Assembly (NCBI GenBank): GCA_947501025.1
Contig: CANMUM010000006.1
Span: 21,148-85,147 of the forward strand
Length of the DNA: 64,000 nucleotides
Source of the DNA: an uncultured Paracoccaceae bacterium
GTDB lineage: Bacteria; Pseudomonadota; Alphaproteobacteria; Rhodobacterales; Rhodobacteraceae
Reading direction: 5' to 3'
Under the pieces are notes generated by a model that did no database searches, was not told the origin of the DNA, and saw only the letters and a list, made by a program, of their open reading frames with translations. Made by a program: the position numbers and the translations under genes. Below are positions 7,510 through 17,153 of this stretch, one piece after another (positions within the stretch are counted from its first letter, which is position 1; the number at the start of each line of letters is the position of its first letter).

Positions 7510-8844
7510 ATGGAAATAGATCAAAGTAACTGGGCCAAATGGGCCGAAGAATTAGTTGGACTTGTTGTTGATGCGGGGGCAAGCGATGCCGAAGTGTCGC
7601 TTTCAATGGGCATTGCACGAGAAGTGTCGATCCGCGATGGTGAGATTGAAAAAGCCGAGACCGCCGAAAGTCGCAGTGTTTCGCTGAGGGCTTATGTTGG
7701 TCAGCAAACGGCAGCGACATCATTTTCGTTCAATCCTGATGCCGATTTAAGCGAGAAAATTACTGATTTGGTGCTTGCTGCGAATGCAAGCCCAGCCGAT
7801 CCGTATTGCGGCCTTGCGCCCGTTGAGGAGCTTGGCGCTGCGCCAGATATTGATCTTGAGCAATATGATTCCAGCGCGATTTTAAGTGTGGATGATTTGC
7901 GCGCACGCGCCGATGAGATGGCGCGAGCGGTGCGCAAAGATTTGCGTGTTGATCAAGCTGGTGCGCAGCATGGCCATTACCGTGATATTTATGCGGCCAG
8001 CAATGGCCATCGTTTTGATGATTGGCGCAGCTATGGCGGGCAATCCATTGTGAGCATTTATGAAGGAAGCGAGCTTGTGCGCGATTATGCCAGCAATGGC
8101 GAAATTCTCTTAAACGATATGGAGGCTCCGAGTGAAACGGGCGCGCGTGCTGCGGAGCGGACATGGGCGGCGCGTGATCCGATAAGACCACCATCTGGAA
8201 AATTCCCGATCATGTTTGATGAGCGGATTTCATCAAGTCTGATTGGTTCTGTTCTTGGAGCAATGTCGGGGGCATCCATTGCGCGGCGGGCGAGCTGGTT
8301 GATTGATTATGATGAGGATATTTTGCCGCGTGATTTTGTCTTGCGCGAAACGCCATTTCGAAAAAGGCGCTTGTCGAGCCGTTTGCTTGATGGGGAGGGA
8401 TTGCTTGCACGCGAACAAGATTTGATCAAAGATGGTCGTCCGCAGCTTTGGATTTCGAACCAATCTAGTGCCAGACAGCTTGGGCAAAAAAGCTCTGGTC
8501 ACGCATCGCGCTCAGGCGTCAATACGGGTGCGGGGATTTCAGGATCGGAACTAATAGGCCCCAAAATGTCGCGCTCAAAAATGCTCAAAGAAATGGGTGA
8601 AGGATTGCTTGTGACGGGCTTTATTGGAGCGACGATCAATCCCCATACGGGTGATTATTCGCGCGGTGTAAACGGTTTTTGGGTGCGTGGCGGCGAGATT
8701 TGCGAAGCGGTGAATGAGGCTACGATCGCAGGAAATCTCAAAACAATGCTGCCAAGTATTCGTATGGCTGATGATGCTGATATTAAGAAAAGCACCTTTG
8801 TTGGGTCTTTGCTTGTTGAGGATATGACAATTGCGGGCGCATGA
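7510..8844 (+). CDS. pmbA: TldD/PmbA family protein, PmbA (TldE) subunit
   Basis: 444 residues, normal length for PmbA. With TldD it forms a cytoplasmic metalloprotease heterodimer that trims unfolded peptides; PmbA is the partner lacking the zinc-binding helix. The N-terminal domain (DAGASDAEVSLSMG, then SVSLRAYVGQQTAATS) and the C-terminal beta domain (GLLVTGFIGATINPHTGDYS and GFWVRGGEI) are clear. Its stop overlaps the start of the CysQ-like gene. It opens the conserved pmbA-cysQ-DUF4170-waaA-lpxK order. tldD itself is not in this window. Confidence 0.9.
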   Translation: MEIDQSNWAKWAEELVGLVVDAGASDAEVSLSMGIAREVSIRDGEIEKAETAESRSVSLRAYVGQQTAATSFSFNPDADLSEKITDLVLAANASPADPYCGLAPVEELGAAPDIDLEQYDSSAILSVDDLRARADEMARAVRKDLRVDQAGAQHGHYRDIYAASNGHRFDDWRSYGGQSIVSIYEGSELVRDYASNGEILLNDMEAPSETGARAAERTWAARDPIRPPSGKFPIMFDERISSSLIGSVLGAMSGASIARRASWLIDYDEDILPRDFVLRETPFRKRRLSSRLLDGEGLLAREQDLIKDGRPQLWISNQSSARQLGQKSSGHASRSGVNTGAGISGSELIGPKMSRSKMLKEMGEGLLVTGFIGATINPHTGDYSRGVNGFWVRGGEICEAVNEATIAGNLKTMLPSIRMADDADIKKSTFVGSLLVEDMTIAGA

Positions 8845-9610
8845 ATTAGATTTCCTTTTAGGCGTCGCTAAAGGGGCTGGCGCAATCGCAATGAAGCATT
8901 TTGGCAAGGCGCCTGAATATTGGGATAAGGGTGGTGGCCAAGGGCGTGTGAGCGTGGCCGATATGGAGGTCGATAGTTATCTTCACGATGAGATTGGTCG
9001 GGCATTTCCTGATGATGCCATTCTTTCTGAGGAGCGCGTTTCGAATGTGGAGCGCCTTACCAATCCGCGCGTTTGGATTATTGATCCGATTGATGGCACG
9101 GAAGCCTATCTCAATGGGCAGAAATTTTTTACAACATCACTGGCTTTGGTTGAAAATGGTGTGCCAATCGTTGGCGTTATCTATGCGCCTGCAAGTGATC
9201 GGATGTTCACGGCCATTAAAGGCGAGGGCGCAACATATAACGGTCAGCCCATTCAGGTTCAAGAATCACGGCTTGACGCAGCCAAAATATTGGCTTCATC
9301 TGCGCGTTATAACCGTGCTATGATTAACCAAGCCCCCCCACTTGATTTGCATTTTCGTCCATCAATTGCCTTAAGGCTCGCGCTTATTGCTCAAGGAAAA
9401 TACAATGGAACATTTGCAATGCGCCCGAGCTGGGAATGGGATATCGCTGCTGGTATGTTGATCTTACAAGAAGCTGGCGGTGTACTCACCGATGGTGAGG
9501 GCAATGTGCCAAATTTGAATGCAAAGCATCCTTCAATTAACGGAATGATTGCAGGCGCGCCAAATTTGGTGCATGAACTGGTTAAACGCAATTTAAATAA
9601 AGAGGACTAA
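8831..9610 (+). CDS. CysQ-like inositol monophosphatase family phosphatase
   Basis: 259 residues, probably starting at TTG 8831, 14 bases inside pmbA; the in-frame ATG alternative would remove the first conserved helix. The family is Mg-dependent and Li-sensitive, hydrolysing 3'(2'),5'-bisphosphate nucleotides or inositol phosphates. Metal-binding motifs are present: ILSEE (about residue 58), WIIDPIDGTEAYLNG (residues 76-90) and SWEWDIAAGMLILQEAGG (residues 199-216). In this syntenic position it is annotated CysQ, which removes PAP from sulfate assimilation. The exact substrate is uncertain. Confidence 0.85.
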   Translation: MRAHELDFLLGVAKGAGAIAMKHFGKAPEYWDKGGGQGRVSVADMEVDSYLHDEIGRAFPDDAILSEERVSNVERLTNPRVWIIDPIDGTEAYLNGQKFFTTSLALVENGVPIVGVIYAPASDRMFTAIKGEGATYNGQPIQVQESRLDAAKILASSARYNRAMINQAPPLDLHFRPSIALRLALIAQGKYNGTFAMRPSWEWDIAAGMLILQEAGGVLTDGEGNVPNLNAKHPSINGMIAGAPNLVHELVKRNLNKED

Positions 9611-9611
9611 A

Positions 9612-9857
9612 ATGGCGAAGAAATTACATTTGGTATTTGGCGGCGAGCTTATCGACCCATCACAAACAGCATTTCGTGACCCAGATAATCTGGATATTGT
9701 TGGAATTTTTTCGGATCATGAATCTGCGGTAAATGCATGGCGAGGTGCTGCTCAGCGCACGGTTGATAATGCGCATATGCGTTATTTTATCGCGCACATT
9801 CATCGTCTGCGTGATGAGGGTCGTGCCGATAGCCTTACCGAACAATTGGGCGGATAA
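9612..9857 (+). CDS. DUF4170 domain protein
   Basis: 81 residues matching the small DUF4170 family: LVFGGELIDPSQTAFRDPDN, then VGIFSDHESAVNAWRGAAQRTVDNAHMRYFIAHIHRL in pieces. The family is nearly restricted to alphaproteobacteria and is found between cysQ and waaA; its function is unknown. A strong ribosome site (AGAGGA) precedes the ATG. It follows the phosphatase by one base and precedes the WaaA-like gene by eight, so it is co-transcribed with them. Confidence 0.88.
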   Translation: MAKKLHLVFGGELIDPSQTAFRDPDNLDIVGIFSDHESAVNAWRGAAQRTVDNAHMRYFIAHIHRLRDEGRADSLTEQLGG

Positions 9858-9865
9858 GGCGCAAT

Positions 9866-10819
9866 ATGAGCGTTCTCAGTCAGGGCTTTAAGAGTTTCCG
9901 TTTTTGGGGCTCTAGACGATTTGGCAAACGATCAGAAGCTCAAAAGAGGCCTCATTTTGTATCGGTTTTTGATCGTGATGAGGCATCTGGTTTGAAAGCT
10001 CATATTGAACGTGCATTTGCCTTTTCTGCGTCAAGTTTGAGAATGGCGTATTCAACGATTGATGTTGATACCTTACCTGATGAGATTATCGAATTGGCGC
10101 CTTCTCGAATTTTGTTTGTTAATGTTATTCCAAGCAGGCAACAGCTACGTGCTATCAAGCATCTTGATGTGCCATATTTAAATATAAACGCACAAACAGA
10201 ACCAAAAAAAACGTCATCAGATGTGAATTCGGTAACGCAGCGCGGGGGCATTAGCGAGGTGGTTGGTAGGCGCAATGCGATTTATGTGCACAAGCCATCA
10301 AAGCGAAATCTTCTGATTATTGTGAATGCGTTTTTGGATGCAAAGCGGCAATACCCCGATCTTTTGATGATGCTGAGCGGGGTGCAGCATGGTGCGCTAG
10401 AGGCGCTTAATCTTGACCTTATGATTATTGATAAAGATGCAAGCAAAAGTAAGCGTCAGCTTGGTGATGTTTTGGTTTCGCCAGAGAGTGATTTTAGCCC
10501 TGATTGGGCGGCTACGGCGAATCTGTGCATCTTATTGCCTGAAAATAAAGATATTCAAAAATGTGGGAATTTGGCTTTGGGCTCAGGCGCTTCATTGCTC
10601 ACTTACCGCGTGGATCTCGAACCCTATGAAACCCTTAACGAACTTGAGGCCATCGGAGCGATATGGTCAGCACAAAATCCAAATCTTTTAGCCGCGGCTA
10701 TCACTCAAGCCTTATCACCCGAAAAAACGGCGCTTACCGTTGCGCAAAGCCTAGAGCATTTGACGGCTACGGAAGATTACATTAGCCAATCTATCGATGC
10801 GCTTTTGGATCAAGAATAG
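9866..10819 (+). CDS. Shortened, divergent WaaA-like protein in the Kdo-transferase slot
   Basis: 317 residues in the place normally held by waaA (3-deoxy-D-manno-octulosonate transferase, about 420-440 residues). Weak resemblance is visible in the central part: ELAPSRILFVNVIPSRQQL...VPYLNINAQ parallels the WaaA segment 'P-D-L...-ES-WPN...-P-L-NAR', and LLIIVNAFLDAKRQYPDLLM parallels the second Rossmann domain. The N-terminal catalytic region with its conserved Glu, and the C-terminal GGQNPLEP-type donor site, are missing; the tail reads LGSGASLLTYRVDLEPYE. It is probably a remnant or a repurposed paralogue. It directly abuts lpxK. Confidence 0.5.
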   Translation: MSVLSQGFKSFRFWGSRRFGKRSEAQKRPHFVSVFDRDEASGLKAHIERAFAFSASSLRMAYSTIDVDTLPDEIIELAPSRILFVNVIPSRQQLRAIKHLDVPYLNINAQTEPKKTSSDVNSVTQRGGISEVVGRRNAIYVHKPSKRNLLIIVNAFLDAKRQYPDLLMMLSGVQHGALEALNLDLMIIDKDASKSKRQLGDVLVSPESDFSPDWAATANLCILLPENKDIQKCGNLALGSGASLLTYRVDLEPYETLNELEAIGAIWSAQNPNLLAAAITQALSPEKTALTVAQSLEHLTATEDYISQSIDALLDQE

Positions 10820-11791
10820 ATGATGCGCGCCCCAAAATTTTGGTTCAAAAAAGCTGGTTTGAGAGCCAAGCTGCTTTCACCGCTTGCCATTATTTGGCAG
10901 TTTCAAACACAGCGACGCTTGAAAAAAAAATCCACGAAAATCGATATTCCTGTGATATGTGTCGGCAATATTTCCATGGGCGGCACGGGAAAGACACCCA
11001 CTGCAATCTATATGGCACAAATGCTGATTGAACAGGGTTATAACCCGTTTATTTTATCGCGCGGATTTGGCGGATCGATTTTGGGGCCAATTCGTGTTGA
11101 GCCAGAACATATTGCCAAAGAGGTTGGTGATGAAGCCGTGTTGATGGCTTATTTTGCGCCAGTCATCATATGCAAAAACCGTGCAGAAGGCGGTAAGTTT
11201 GCCCAAAGCCAAGGGGCTGATATTTTGATCATGGATGATGGTTTTCAAAACCCAGATTTGCATAAAGATATGTCGATCATTGTTGTGGATAGTGATGTCG
11301 GATTTGGCAATAAAAAGGTGTTCCCATCAGGCCCGCTACGAGAGCCAGTTGAGGCGGCTATAAAGCGTGCTGATGTTGTTTTGCTGATTGGTGAAGGGAA
11401 AGCGCGCGCAGAAATTGACGCAAAGATAGCTGCGAATTTGCCTATAATTTCGGGTCATCTCGCGCCTGTGGATATGGGGGTGGTTTGGAAGGATATGCGG
11501 GTTTTTGCATTCGCAGGGATTGGTAGGCCAGAGAAGTTTTTCAAAACGCTTAGCGATCTTGGTGCCAATGTCATCGCAAAACGATCCTTTGGAGATCATG
11601 AAGAAATTCCGCGCATATTGCTTGATCGCATGCAAAATGATGCATGGGCCAATGCAGCTCAGCTTGTCACAACTGAAAAAGACGCGGCAAGATTGCCCAA
11701 AAACTGGCAAGGCAGCGTTCTGAGTTTGCCTGTGAGATTGCAAATTGATGAGGGTGATTTATTAAAACACTTACCCGTTAGAAAGAAGTGA
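10820..11791 (+). CDS. lpxK: Tetraacyldisaccharide 4'-kinase
   Basis: 323 residues, typical length. LpxK phosphorylates the 4' position of the lipid A disaccharide at the inner membrane, the step before Kdo addition. The N-terminal amphipathic and hydrophobic segment (FWFKKAGLRAKLLSPLAIIW) is present. So are the P-loop GNISMGGTGKTP (residues 54-65), DEAVLMAYFAPV, the metal-site segment ILIMDDGFQNPDLHKD and the C-terminal VTTEKDAARLP. The start abuts the preceding stop with no gap, so translation is coupled. Confidence 0.93.
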   Translation: MMRAPKFWFKKAGLRAKLLSPLAIIWQFQTQRRLKKKSTKIDIPVICVGNISMGGTGKTPTAIYMAQMLIEQGYNPFILSRGFGGSILGPIRVEPEHIAKEVGDEAVLMAYFAPVIICKNRAEGGKFAQSQGADILIMDDGFQNPDLHKDMSIIVVDSDVGFGNKKVFPSGPLREPVEAAIKRADVVLLIGEGKARAEIDAKIAANLPIISGHLAPVDMGVVWKDMRVFAFAGIGRPEKFFKTLSDLGANVIAKRSFGDHEEIPRILLDRMQNDAWANAAQLVTTEKDAARLPKNWQGSVLSLPVRLQIDEGDLLKHLPVRKK

Positions 11792-11885
11792 TCAAGTGAT
11801 TTTTAGCTCAATGGCGCAAAGAGATTGAAGCCCATGCAAAGCAGTGTTATGGTCGAAAAATAAAATGACGTGATGAGGTATCGGT

Positions 11886-12353
11886 GTGAAAATCCATTTA
11901 ACAAAAGCTGGCGCAGAAACGCTTCAACAAGAGCTAGATCAACTGCGTATTGTTGAGCGCCCAGCAATTATTGCGGCAATCGCAGAGGCGCGTGAACATG
12001 GCGATCTTTCTGAAAACGCGGAGTATCACTCAGCAAAAGAGAAGCAGAGTTTTATTGAGGGCCGTGTGAAAGAGCTTGAGGCTGTGCTGGGTCAAGCCGA
12101 GATTATCGATCCGAAAAAACTTTCGGGTGCGATCAAATTTGGTGCTACCGTTAAGATTGTTGATGAAGACACGGATGAAGAAAAAATATTGCAGCTTGTT
12201 GGTGAATATGAAGCTGATATTGAGCGCAATCTGCTGAATATTCAGTCACCTCTTGCACGCGCATTAATCGGCAAAGAAGAAGGCGACAGCATTACCTTCA
12301 AAAGCCCAGGTGGCGAGAAATATTATGAAGTTTTAGAGGTTCTGTATAAGTGA
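11886..12353 (+). CDS. greA: Transcription elongation factor GreA
   Basis: 155 residues, standard for GreA, which rescues backtracked RNA polymerase by stimulating transcript cleavage. The N-terminal coiled coil that enters the secondary channel carries the signature HGDLSENAEYHSAKEKQ with its acidic tip residues. The C-terminal FKBP-like domain holds SPLARALIGKEEGD. The start is GTG at 11886, with GAGG seven bases upstream. The stop overlaps the next gene (GTGAGT context, 4 bases). Confidence 0.95.
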   Translation: MKIHLTKAGAETLQQELDQLRIVERPAIIAAIAEAREHGDLSENAEYHSAKEKQSFIEGRVKELEAVLGQAEIIDPKKLSGAIKFGATVKIVDEDTDEEKILQLVGEYEADIERNLLNIQSPLARALIGKEEGDSITFKSPGGEKYYEVLEVLYK

Positions 12354-13333
12354 GTCAGTTTTCCAGACAACTCCGCAAAATCCCAAAAGACCGTCAAACA
12401 TTGCGAAATTTTTACGGGTTCTTCTCAGCACTTTGGGCTGCTGGCATTCTCGCCTATGCTCTTGGTTATTGGCGTAGGATTACGGATATTGGCGGTCACA
12501 TGTCTATTTTTCAATGGCTTTTCGTATTGGTCGTGATTTGTGTGCCGCTGCTCGTGGTTTGGTTTCCCTACTGGCTGACAAAAGAAATGCGCTTCGCAGC
12601 TGTTGAGACAAGCCCTCAAAAAGGGGGGGCAAGCCTTGATCCTGAGCAATTGCGCGAAATCAGTACGCGTCTTGAAGCATTATCATCAGAAAACAAAGAG
12701 GTGCGTTTGGCGCTTGGTGATATATTGACGGGTGTTTCAGCGGTTGTCCATTCGGGTGAAAGTGCAAGTCAATCCGCGCGCAACAAAGTGCAGTCAAATT
12801 TTGAAGCTCCGAATTTGCCATTAACCGAACAGGCGGGCGATCATGCGGATTTGCATCTGGCTGATGTTGCAACAGCTCTTGATTTTACAGACCAAGTTCA
12901 AAAGGGCGATTGGGCCATTGCATTTGAGCGTGTGCAAATGAAAGGTTCATTTCTTGAATTGATGCGCAGTGCAGAAAAAGTGATCGATGTTTTCGAGGAA
13001 GAAGGCATTTTTGTGGAAGACATTGCGATTGTTCATCCCCCCGAACATTCTTGGCGCGCGCTTGCAAAAAATATCCGCAATGCAGAAACTGAGAAACTTG
13101 CATTTATTCCCGATCTCTCTGCGCGAACATTAATTAAATCGCGCTTGAAAGCAGACGCAGAATTTCAAGAATTATCATTGCGCTTTCAAAAGGGCTTTAT
13201 TGATATGCTTGAGAAAATGGCGCCTCATGCAAATGGCGACGAATTAGATGCGCTTGCCAATTCGAGAGCAGGGCGTGCATTTGCGATTTTGGGCGGCATT
13301 AGTCAAACATTCGCATCCAAAGATTTGGCATGA
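12350..13333 (+). CDS. Hypothetical two-helix membrane protein
   Basis: 327 residues. Two membrane segments lie near residues 22-40 (YGFFSALWAAGILAYALGYW) and 52-72 (IFQWLFVLVVICVPLLVVWF). The remainder is soluble and largely helical: a possible coiled coil around REISTRLEALSSENKEVRLAL, an acidic middle, and a conserved-looking end (AHANGDELDALANSRAGRAFAILGG). It is coupled by overlaps to greA upstream and the DUF454 gene downstream. I know no family assignment; the protein may be envelope-associated. Confidence 0.65.
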   Translation: MSQFSRQLRKIPKDRQTLRNFYGFFSALWAAGILAYALGYWRRITDIGGHMSIFQWLFVLVVICVPLLVVWFPYWLTKEMRFAAVETSPQKGGASLDPEQLREISTRLEALSSENKEVRLALGDILTGVSAVVHSGESASQSARNKVQSNFEAPNLPLTEQAGDHADLHLADVATALDFTDQVQKGDWAIAFERVQMKGSFLELMRSAEKVIDVFEEEGIFVEDIAIVHPPEHSWRALAKNIRNAETEKLAFIPDLSARTLIKSRLKADAEFQELSLRFQKGFIDMLEKMAPHANGDELDALANSRAGRAFAILGGISQTFASKDLA

Positions 13334-13683
13334 TCCGCGGATTTTGGTTTATTCTCGGTATAATTGCATTGGGTTTCGGCATGGCAGGTGTTCCCTTACC
13401 ACTATTGCCCACCGTTCCATTTTTGCTGCTCGCGGCATTTTGTTTTGCTAAGTCTTCGCCGCGTCTGCATGCATGGCTGCTCGAGCATAAGATCTTTGGC
13501 CCAATGATCAAGGATTGGCAAAGCAGTGGCCGTATCCGTCGCCGCGCAAAATACATGGCGACACTCACAATAGCCTTGGCATTTGGACTATCACTCATTA
13601 TGGGATTGCCGTTGCGTATCTTGGTTATTCAAGCGGCGGTATTATCTTGCGTGATGGCGTTCATATGGACGCGGCCAGACTGA
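13330..13683 (+). CDS. YbaN/DUF454 family inner-membrane protein
   Basis: 117 residues with the DUF454 pattern: GFGMAGVPLPLLPTVPFLLL near the N-terminus, CFAKSSPRLHAWLLEHKIFG, and GRIRRRAKYMATLTIA. Three to four membrane helices. The family is widespread and uncharacterised. Its ATG overlaps the preceding stop (ATGA). Confidence 0.88.
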   Translation: MIRGFWFILGIIALGFGMAGVPLPLLPTVPFLLLAAFCFAKSSPRLHAWLLEHKIFGPMIKDWQSSGRIRRRAKYMATLTIALAFGLSLIMGLPLRILVIQAAVLSCVMAFIWTRPD

Positions 13684-13795
13684 TAAGCTTTCTATAAAAT
13701 TAGGCCTTTTACCTTGCAGAATCCGATAAGAAGCTTATAAAGCGGACAGTTTGCCAATGCGCGCCTAAATGCGCCCGAATTACGGAGCTTGATTC

Positions 13796-16700
13796 ATGCC
13801 AAAACGCAACGATATTTCATCCATTATTATTATTGGAGCTGGTCCTATTGTGATTGGGCAAGCTTGCGAGTTTGACTATTCGGGAGCCCAAGCTTGTAAG
13901 GCGCTGCGCGAAGAAGGATACCGCGTGGTTTTGATCAATTCGAACCCTGCGACGATCATGACGGATCCTGATTTGGCAGATGCAACTTATATCGAGCCGA
14001 TCACTGTTGAGGCGATTTCAAAAATCATCGAAACCGAACGCAAAGCTCGCCCTGATGAGAAAATGGTCATGTTGCCAACAATGGGGGGGCAAACGGCACT
14101 TAATGCCGCTCTAAGTTTGGATGATGCAGGTATATTGGCGAAATATGATGTTGAGCTTATTGGCGCCAAACGCAAAGCGATTGAAATGGCTGAAGATCGT
14201 CATTTGTTTATTGAGGCAATGGATCGCATCGGTATTGAAAATCCGCGTGGCACGGTTATTGCGGCACCGAAAAAAGACGGTCAATATGATTATATTGAGG
14301 GCTTGCGCCTTTGCGAAGAGGCAATTGATAATGTGGGTCTCCCTGCGATTATCCGTCCTGCATTCACGCTTGGTGGTACGGGCGGTGGCGTGGCCTATAA
14401 TCGCGAGGATTATCTGGAAATTTGTCGCTCGGGGCTTGAAGCTTCGCCAATGGCACAGATTTTGATTGATGAAAGCCTTCTTGGTTGGAAAGAATACGAA
14501 ATGGAAGTTGTGCGCGATAAGGCTGACAATGCCATTATCGTTTGTGCGATTGAAAATGTGGATCCTATGGGCGTTCACACGGGCGATAGTATTACGGTCG
14601 CGCCAGCTCTTACATTGACCGATAAAGAATATCAGATCATGCGCACGCATTCGATTAATGTTCTGCGTGAAATTGGTGTGGAAACGGGCGGTTCAAATGT
14701 GCAATGGGCCGTGAACCCAGCTGATGGTCGCATGGTTGTGATTGAAATGAACCCGCGCGTGTCGCGCTCATCTGCATTGGCATCAAAAGCAACGGGCTTC
14801 CCGATTGCGAAAATTGCGGCGAAACTTGCGGTTGGCTATACGCTTGATGAGTTGCAAAATGACATTACGGAAGTCACACCTGCGAGCTTTGAGCCAACGA
14901 TTGATTATGTCGTTACCAAAATCCCACGTTTTGCATTTGAAAAATTCCCTGGCGCGAAACCCGAACTGACTTCTGCGATGAAATCAGTGGGCGAAGTGAT
15001 GTCTATTGGGCGTAATATTCATGAGAGTTTGCAAAAGGCGATGATCTCACTTGAGACAGGGTTATCTGGCTTTGATAGCCTTGAGCTAGGCGATGATGAG
15101 GCGAGTGTTGTGCGTGAGCTTTCGCGCGCGACCCCAGACCGTATCCGTGTGATTTGTGAAGCTATGCGCCGTGGATTTACCAATGAGCGCATTAATGAGA
15201 TCACATATTTCGATCCTTGGTATCTGGCGCGTTTGCGCGAGATTGTGGATGCGGAAATGGAAATTAAAAAACATGGGCTTCCTCAAAGTGCAAGCGGGAT
15301 GCGCGTTCTGAAGCAGCTTGGTTTCTCTGATCAACGCCTTGCCAAGCTTTGCGGCACATCAGAAAGCGAAGTCCGCACTTTGCGCCACGAACTTGATGTG
15401 CGCCCTGTGTTTAAGCGCATTGATAGTTGCGGTGGTGAATTTGATGCGGTCACGCCATATCTTTATTCGACATATGAAGCGCCCTTTGGTGGCGAAGCCC
15501 AATGTGAAGCGGATGTGTCTGACCGCAAAAAGGTTGTCATTTTGGGTGGTGGCCCGAACCGTATTGGTCAAGGTATTGAATTTGATTATTGCTGTTGTCA
15601 TGCTTGTTTTTCATTGGCTGATGCTGGATATGAAACGATTATGATCAATTGTAATCCAGAAACAGTTTCAACCGATTACGATACGTCTGATCGTTTGTAT
15701 TTTGAGCCGCTCACCGCAGAACATGTTCTTGAGATTCTGCATGCTGAAATGCAAAAAGGCACACTTGCAGGCGTGATTGTTCAATATGGTGGTCAAACCC
15801 CGCTGAAACTTGCGGATACTCTTGAAAAAGCGGGTATACCGATTTTAGGCACATCACCTGAAGCGATTGATTTGGCTGAAGATCGCGAGCGTTTCCAACA
15901 GCTTCTCAACTCACTAGGTTTGTTGCAACCTGAAAATGGGATTGCGCATTCCGATGAAGAAGCGCTGCAAATTGCAGAGCGTGTTGGCTTCCCACTTGTG
16001 ATCCGCCCAAGCTATGTTCTTGGTGGCCGTGCGATGGAAATCGTGCATGATTTTGATCATTTGCGCCGTTATATTTCAACGGCCGTGACGGTATCTGGTG
16101 ATAGCCCTGTTTTGCTTGACCACTATCTTTCGGGCGCAGTTGAAGTTGACGTGGATGCGATTTGTGATGGAACAGATGTGTTTATTGCGGGTGTGATGGA
16201 GCATATCGAGGAAGCGGGAATTCACTCAGGCGATAGTGCGTGCTGTTTGCCACCACATAGCCTTTCAGATGAGTTGATTGCGCGTATGAGCGAACAATCC
16301 AAAGCCATGGCGCTTGCGCTCGGTGTGGTTGGTCTGATGAATGTTCAATTCGCAATTAAGGGCGACAAAATTTATGTGCTTGAAGTGAACCCACGTGCAT
16401 CACGCACGGTTCCATTTGTTGCGAAGGCAACGCGCCTTCCTGTGGCTGCAATTGCTGCGCGGGTTATGGCAGGGGCTAAGCTTTCGGAGTTTGACCTTGT
16501 TGCGCAAAACGAAGGTTTTTATGCGGTGAAAGAAGCCGTTCTTCCCTTCGCTCGGTTCCCCGGCGTTGATACAGTTCTTGGGCCAGAAATGCGCTCGACG
16601 GGCGAGGTCATGGGATTGGATACGGATTTTGCCCGTGCATTTTTGAAGGCACAACAAGGTGCGGGTGTTACATTGCCAACATCAGGGAGTGTTTTCGTAT

Positions 16701-17068
16701 CGGTGAAAAATACAGATAAGACAGATGCATGTGTGGAGATGGTGCGCACACTTGTGAAGCAAGGATTTGATATTGTTGCGACATTGGGAACAGAGACGTT
16801 TTTGAAAGAGAATGGTATCGCTGCAACGCGTGTGAATAAGGTTTATGAGGGCCGCCCAAATATTGTTGATATGATGAAGTCAAAAGATATAGCGCTTGTG
16901 ATCAATACAACAGAAGGATTGGCATCTTTATCTGATAGTAAAGCTATTCGGTCAACTGCGCTTTATGAAAAGATACCGCTTTATACCACGGTTGCTGGTG
17001 GCAATGCAGCTGCAAAAGCTATATCTGTGATTGAACAAGATATAAGCGTTTTTAGGCTTCAGAAATAG
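13796..17068 (+). CDS. carB: Carbamoyl-phosphate synthase large subunit
   Basis: 1090 residues, full length. With CarA it makes carbamoyl phosphate from glutamine, bicarbonate and two ATP for pyrimidines and arginine. Both homologous halves are intact, each opening with an ATP-grasp signature ([20 protein letters not shown] near residue 11; [19 protein letters not shown] near residue 578). The first synthetase site contains [10 protein letters not shown] and the second [10 protein letters not shown]. The C-terminal MGS-like allosteric domain ([13 protein letters not shown] onward) is present. carA is not in the window. GGAG precedes the ATG. Confidence 0.97.
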   Translation: MPKRNDISSIIIIGAGPIVIGQACEFDYSGAQACKALREEGYRVVLINSNPATIMTDPDLADATYIEPITVEAISKIIETERKARPDEKMVMLPTMGGQTALNAALSLDDAGILAKYDVELIGAKRKAIEMAEDRHLFIEAMDRIGIENPRGTVIAAPKKDGQYDYIEGLRLCEEAIDNVGLPAIIRPAFTLGGTGGGVAYNREDYLEICRSGLEASPMAQILIDESLLGWKEYEMEVVRDKADNAIIVCAIENVDPMGVHTGDSITVAPALTLTDKEYQIMRTHSINVLREIGVETGGSNVQWAVNPADGRMVVIEMNPRVSRSSALASKATGFPIAKIAAKLAVGYTLDELQNDITEVTPASFEPTIDYVVTKIPRFAFEKFPGAKPELTSAMKSVGEVMSIGRNIHESLQKAMISLETGLSGFDSLELGDDEASVVRELSRATPDRIRVICEAMRRGFTNERINEITYFDPWYLARLREIVDAEMEIKKHGLPQSASGMRVLKQLGFSDQRLAKLCGTSESEVRTLRHELDVRPVFKRIDSCGGEFDAVTPYLYSTYEAPFGGEAQCEADVSDRKKVVILGGGPNRIGQGIEFDYCCCHACFSLADAGYETIMINCNPETVSTDYDTSDRLYFEPLTAEHVLEILHAEMQKGTLAGVIVQYGGQTPLKLADTLEKAGIPILGTSPEAIDLAEDRERFQQLLNSLGLLQPENGIAHSDEEALQIAERVGFPLVIRPSYVLGGRAMEIVHDFDHLRRYISTAVTVSGDSPVLLDHYLSGAVEVDVDAICDGTDVFIAGVMEHIEEAGIHSGDSACCLPPHSLSDELIARMSEQSKAMALALGVVGLMNVQFAIKGDKIYVLEVNPRASRTVPFVAKATRLPVAAIAARVMAGAKLSEFDLVAQNEGFYAVKEAVLPFARFPGVDTVLGPEMRSTGEVMGLDTDFARAFLKAQQGAGVTLPTSGSVFVSVKNTDKTDACVEMVRTLVKQGFDIVATLGTETFLKENGIAATRVNKVYEGRPNIVDMMKSKDIALVINTTEGLASLSDSKAIRSTALYEKIPLYTTVAGGNAAAKAISVIEQDISVFRLQK

Positions 17069-17069
17069 G

Positions 17070-17097
17070 TTGTTTCATATGGCCGTAGCGTTATAAT
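17070..17097 (+). promoter_or_regulatory. Putative sigma-70 type promoter of metK
   Basis: TTGTTT (17070-17075) and a consensus TATAAT (17092-17097) are separated by 16 bp, in the 85-bp gap between carB and metK. Transcription would begin near 17104, leaving a 50-nt AU-rich leader. Confidence 0.5.
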
Positions 17098-17153
17098 GCT
17101 TAAAAGGCGTCTAAAGTGATAATTAATATCAATAATAATATTTGAGGACATTT

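Noticed and set aside
13682..13738. Inverted repeat ATAAGCTT/AAGCTTAT upstream of carB
   Set aside because: The arms are short, the loop is about 41 nt and there is no poly-T, so it is likely chance in AT-rich DNA.
17069..17153. A SAM-type riboswitch in the metK leader
   Set aside because: The leader is only about 50 nt and AU-rich. I see no SAM/SAH, SAM-II or SAM-V core (no conserved pairing between a CUUCC-like element and the ribosome site). A covariance search would settle it.
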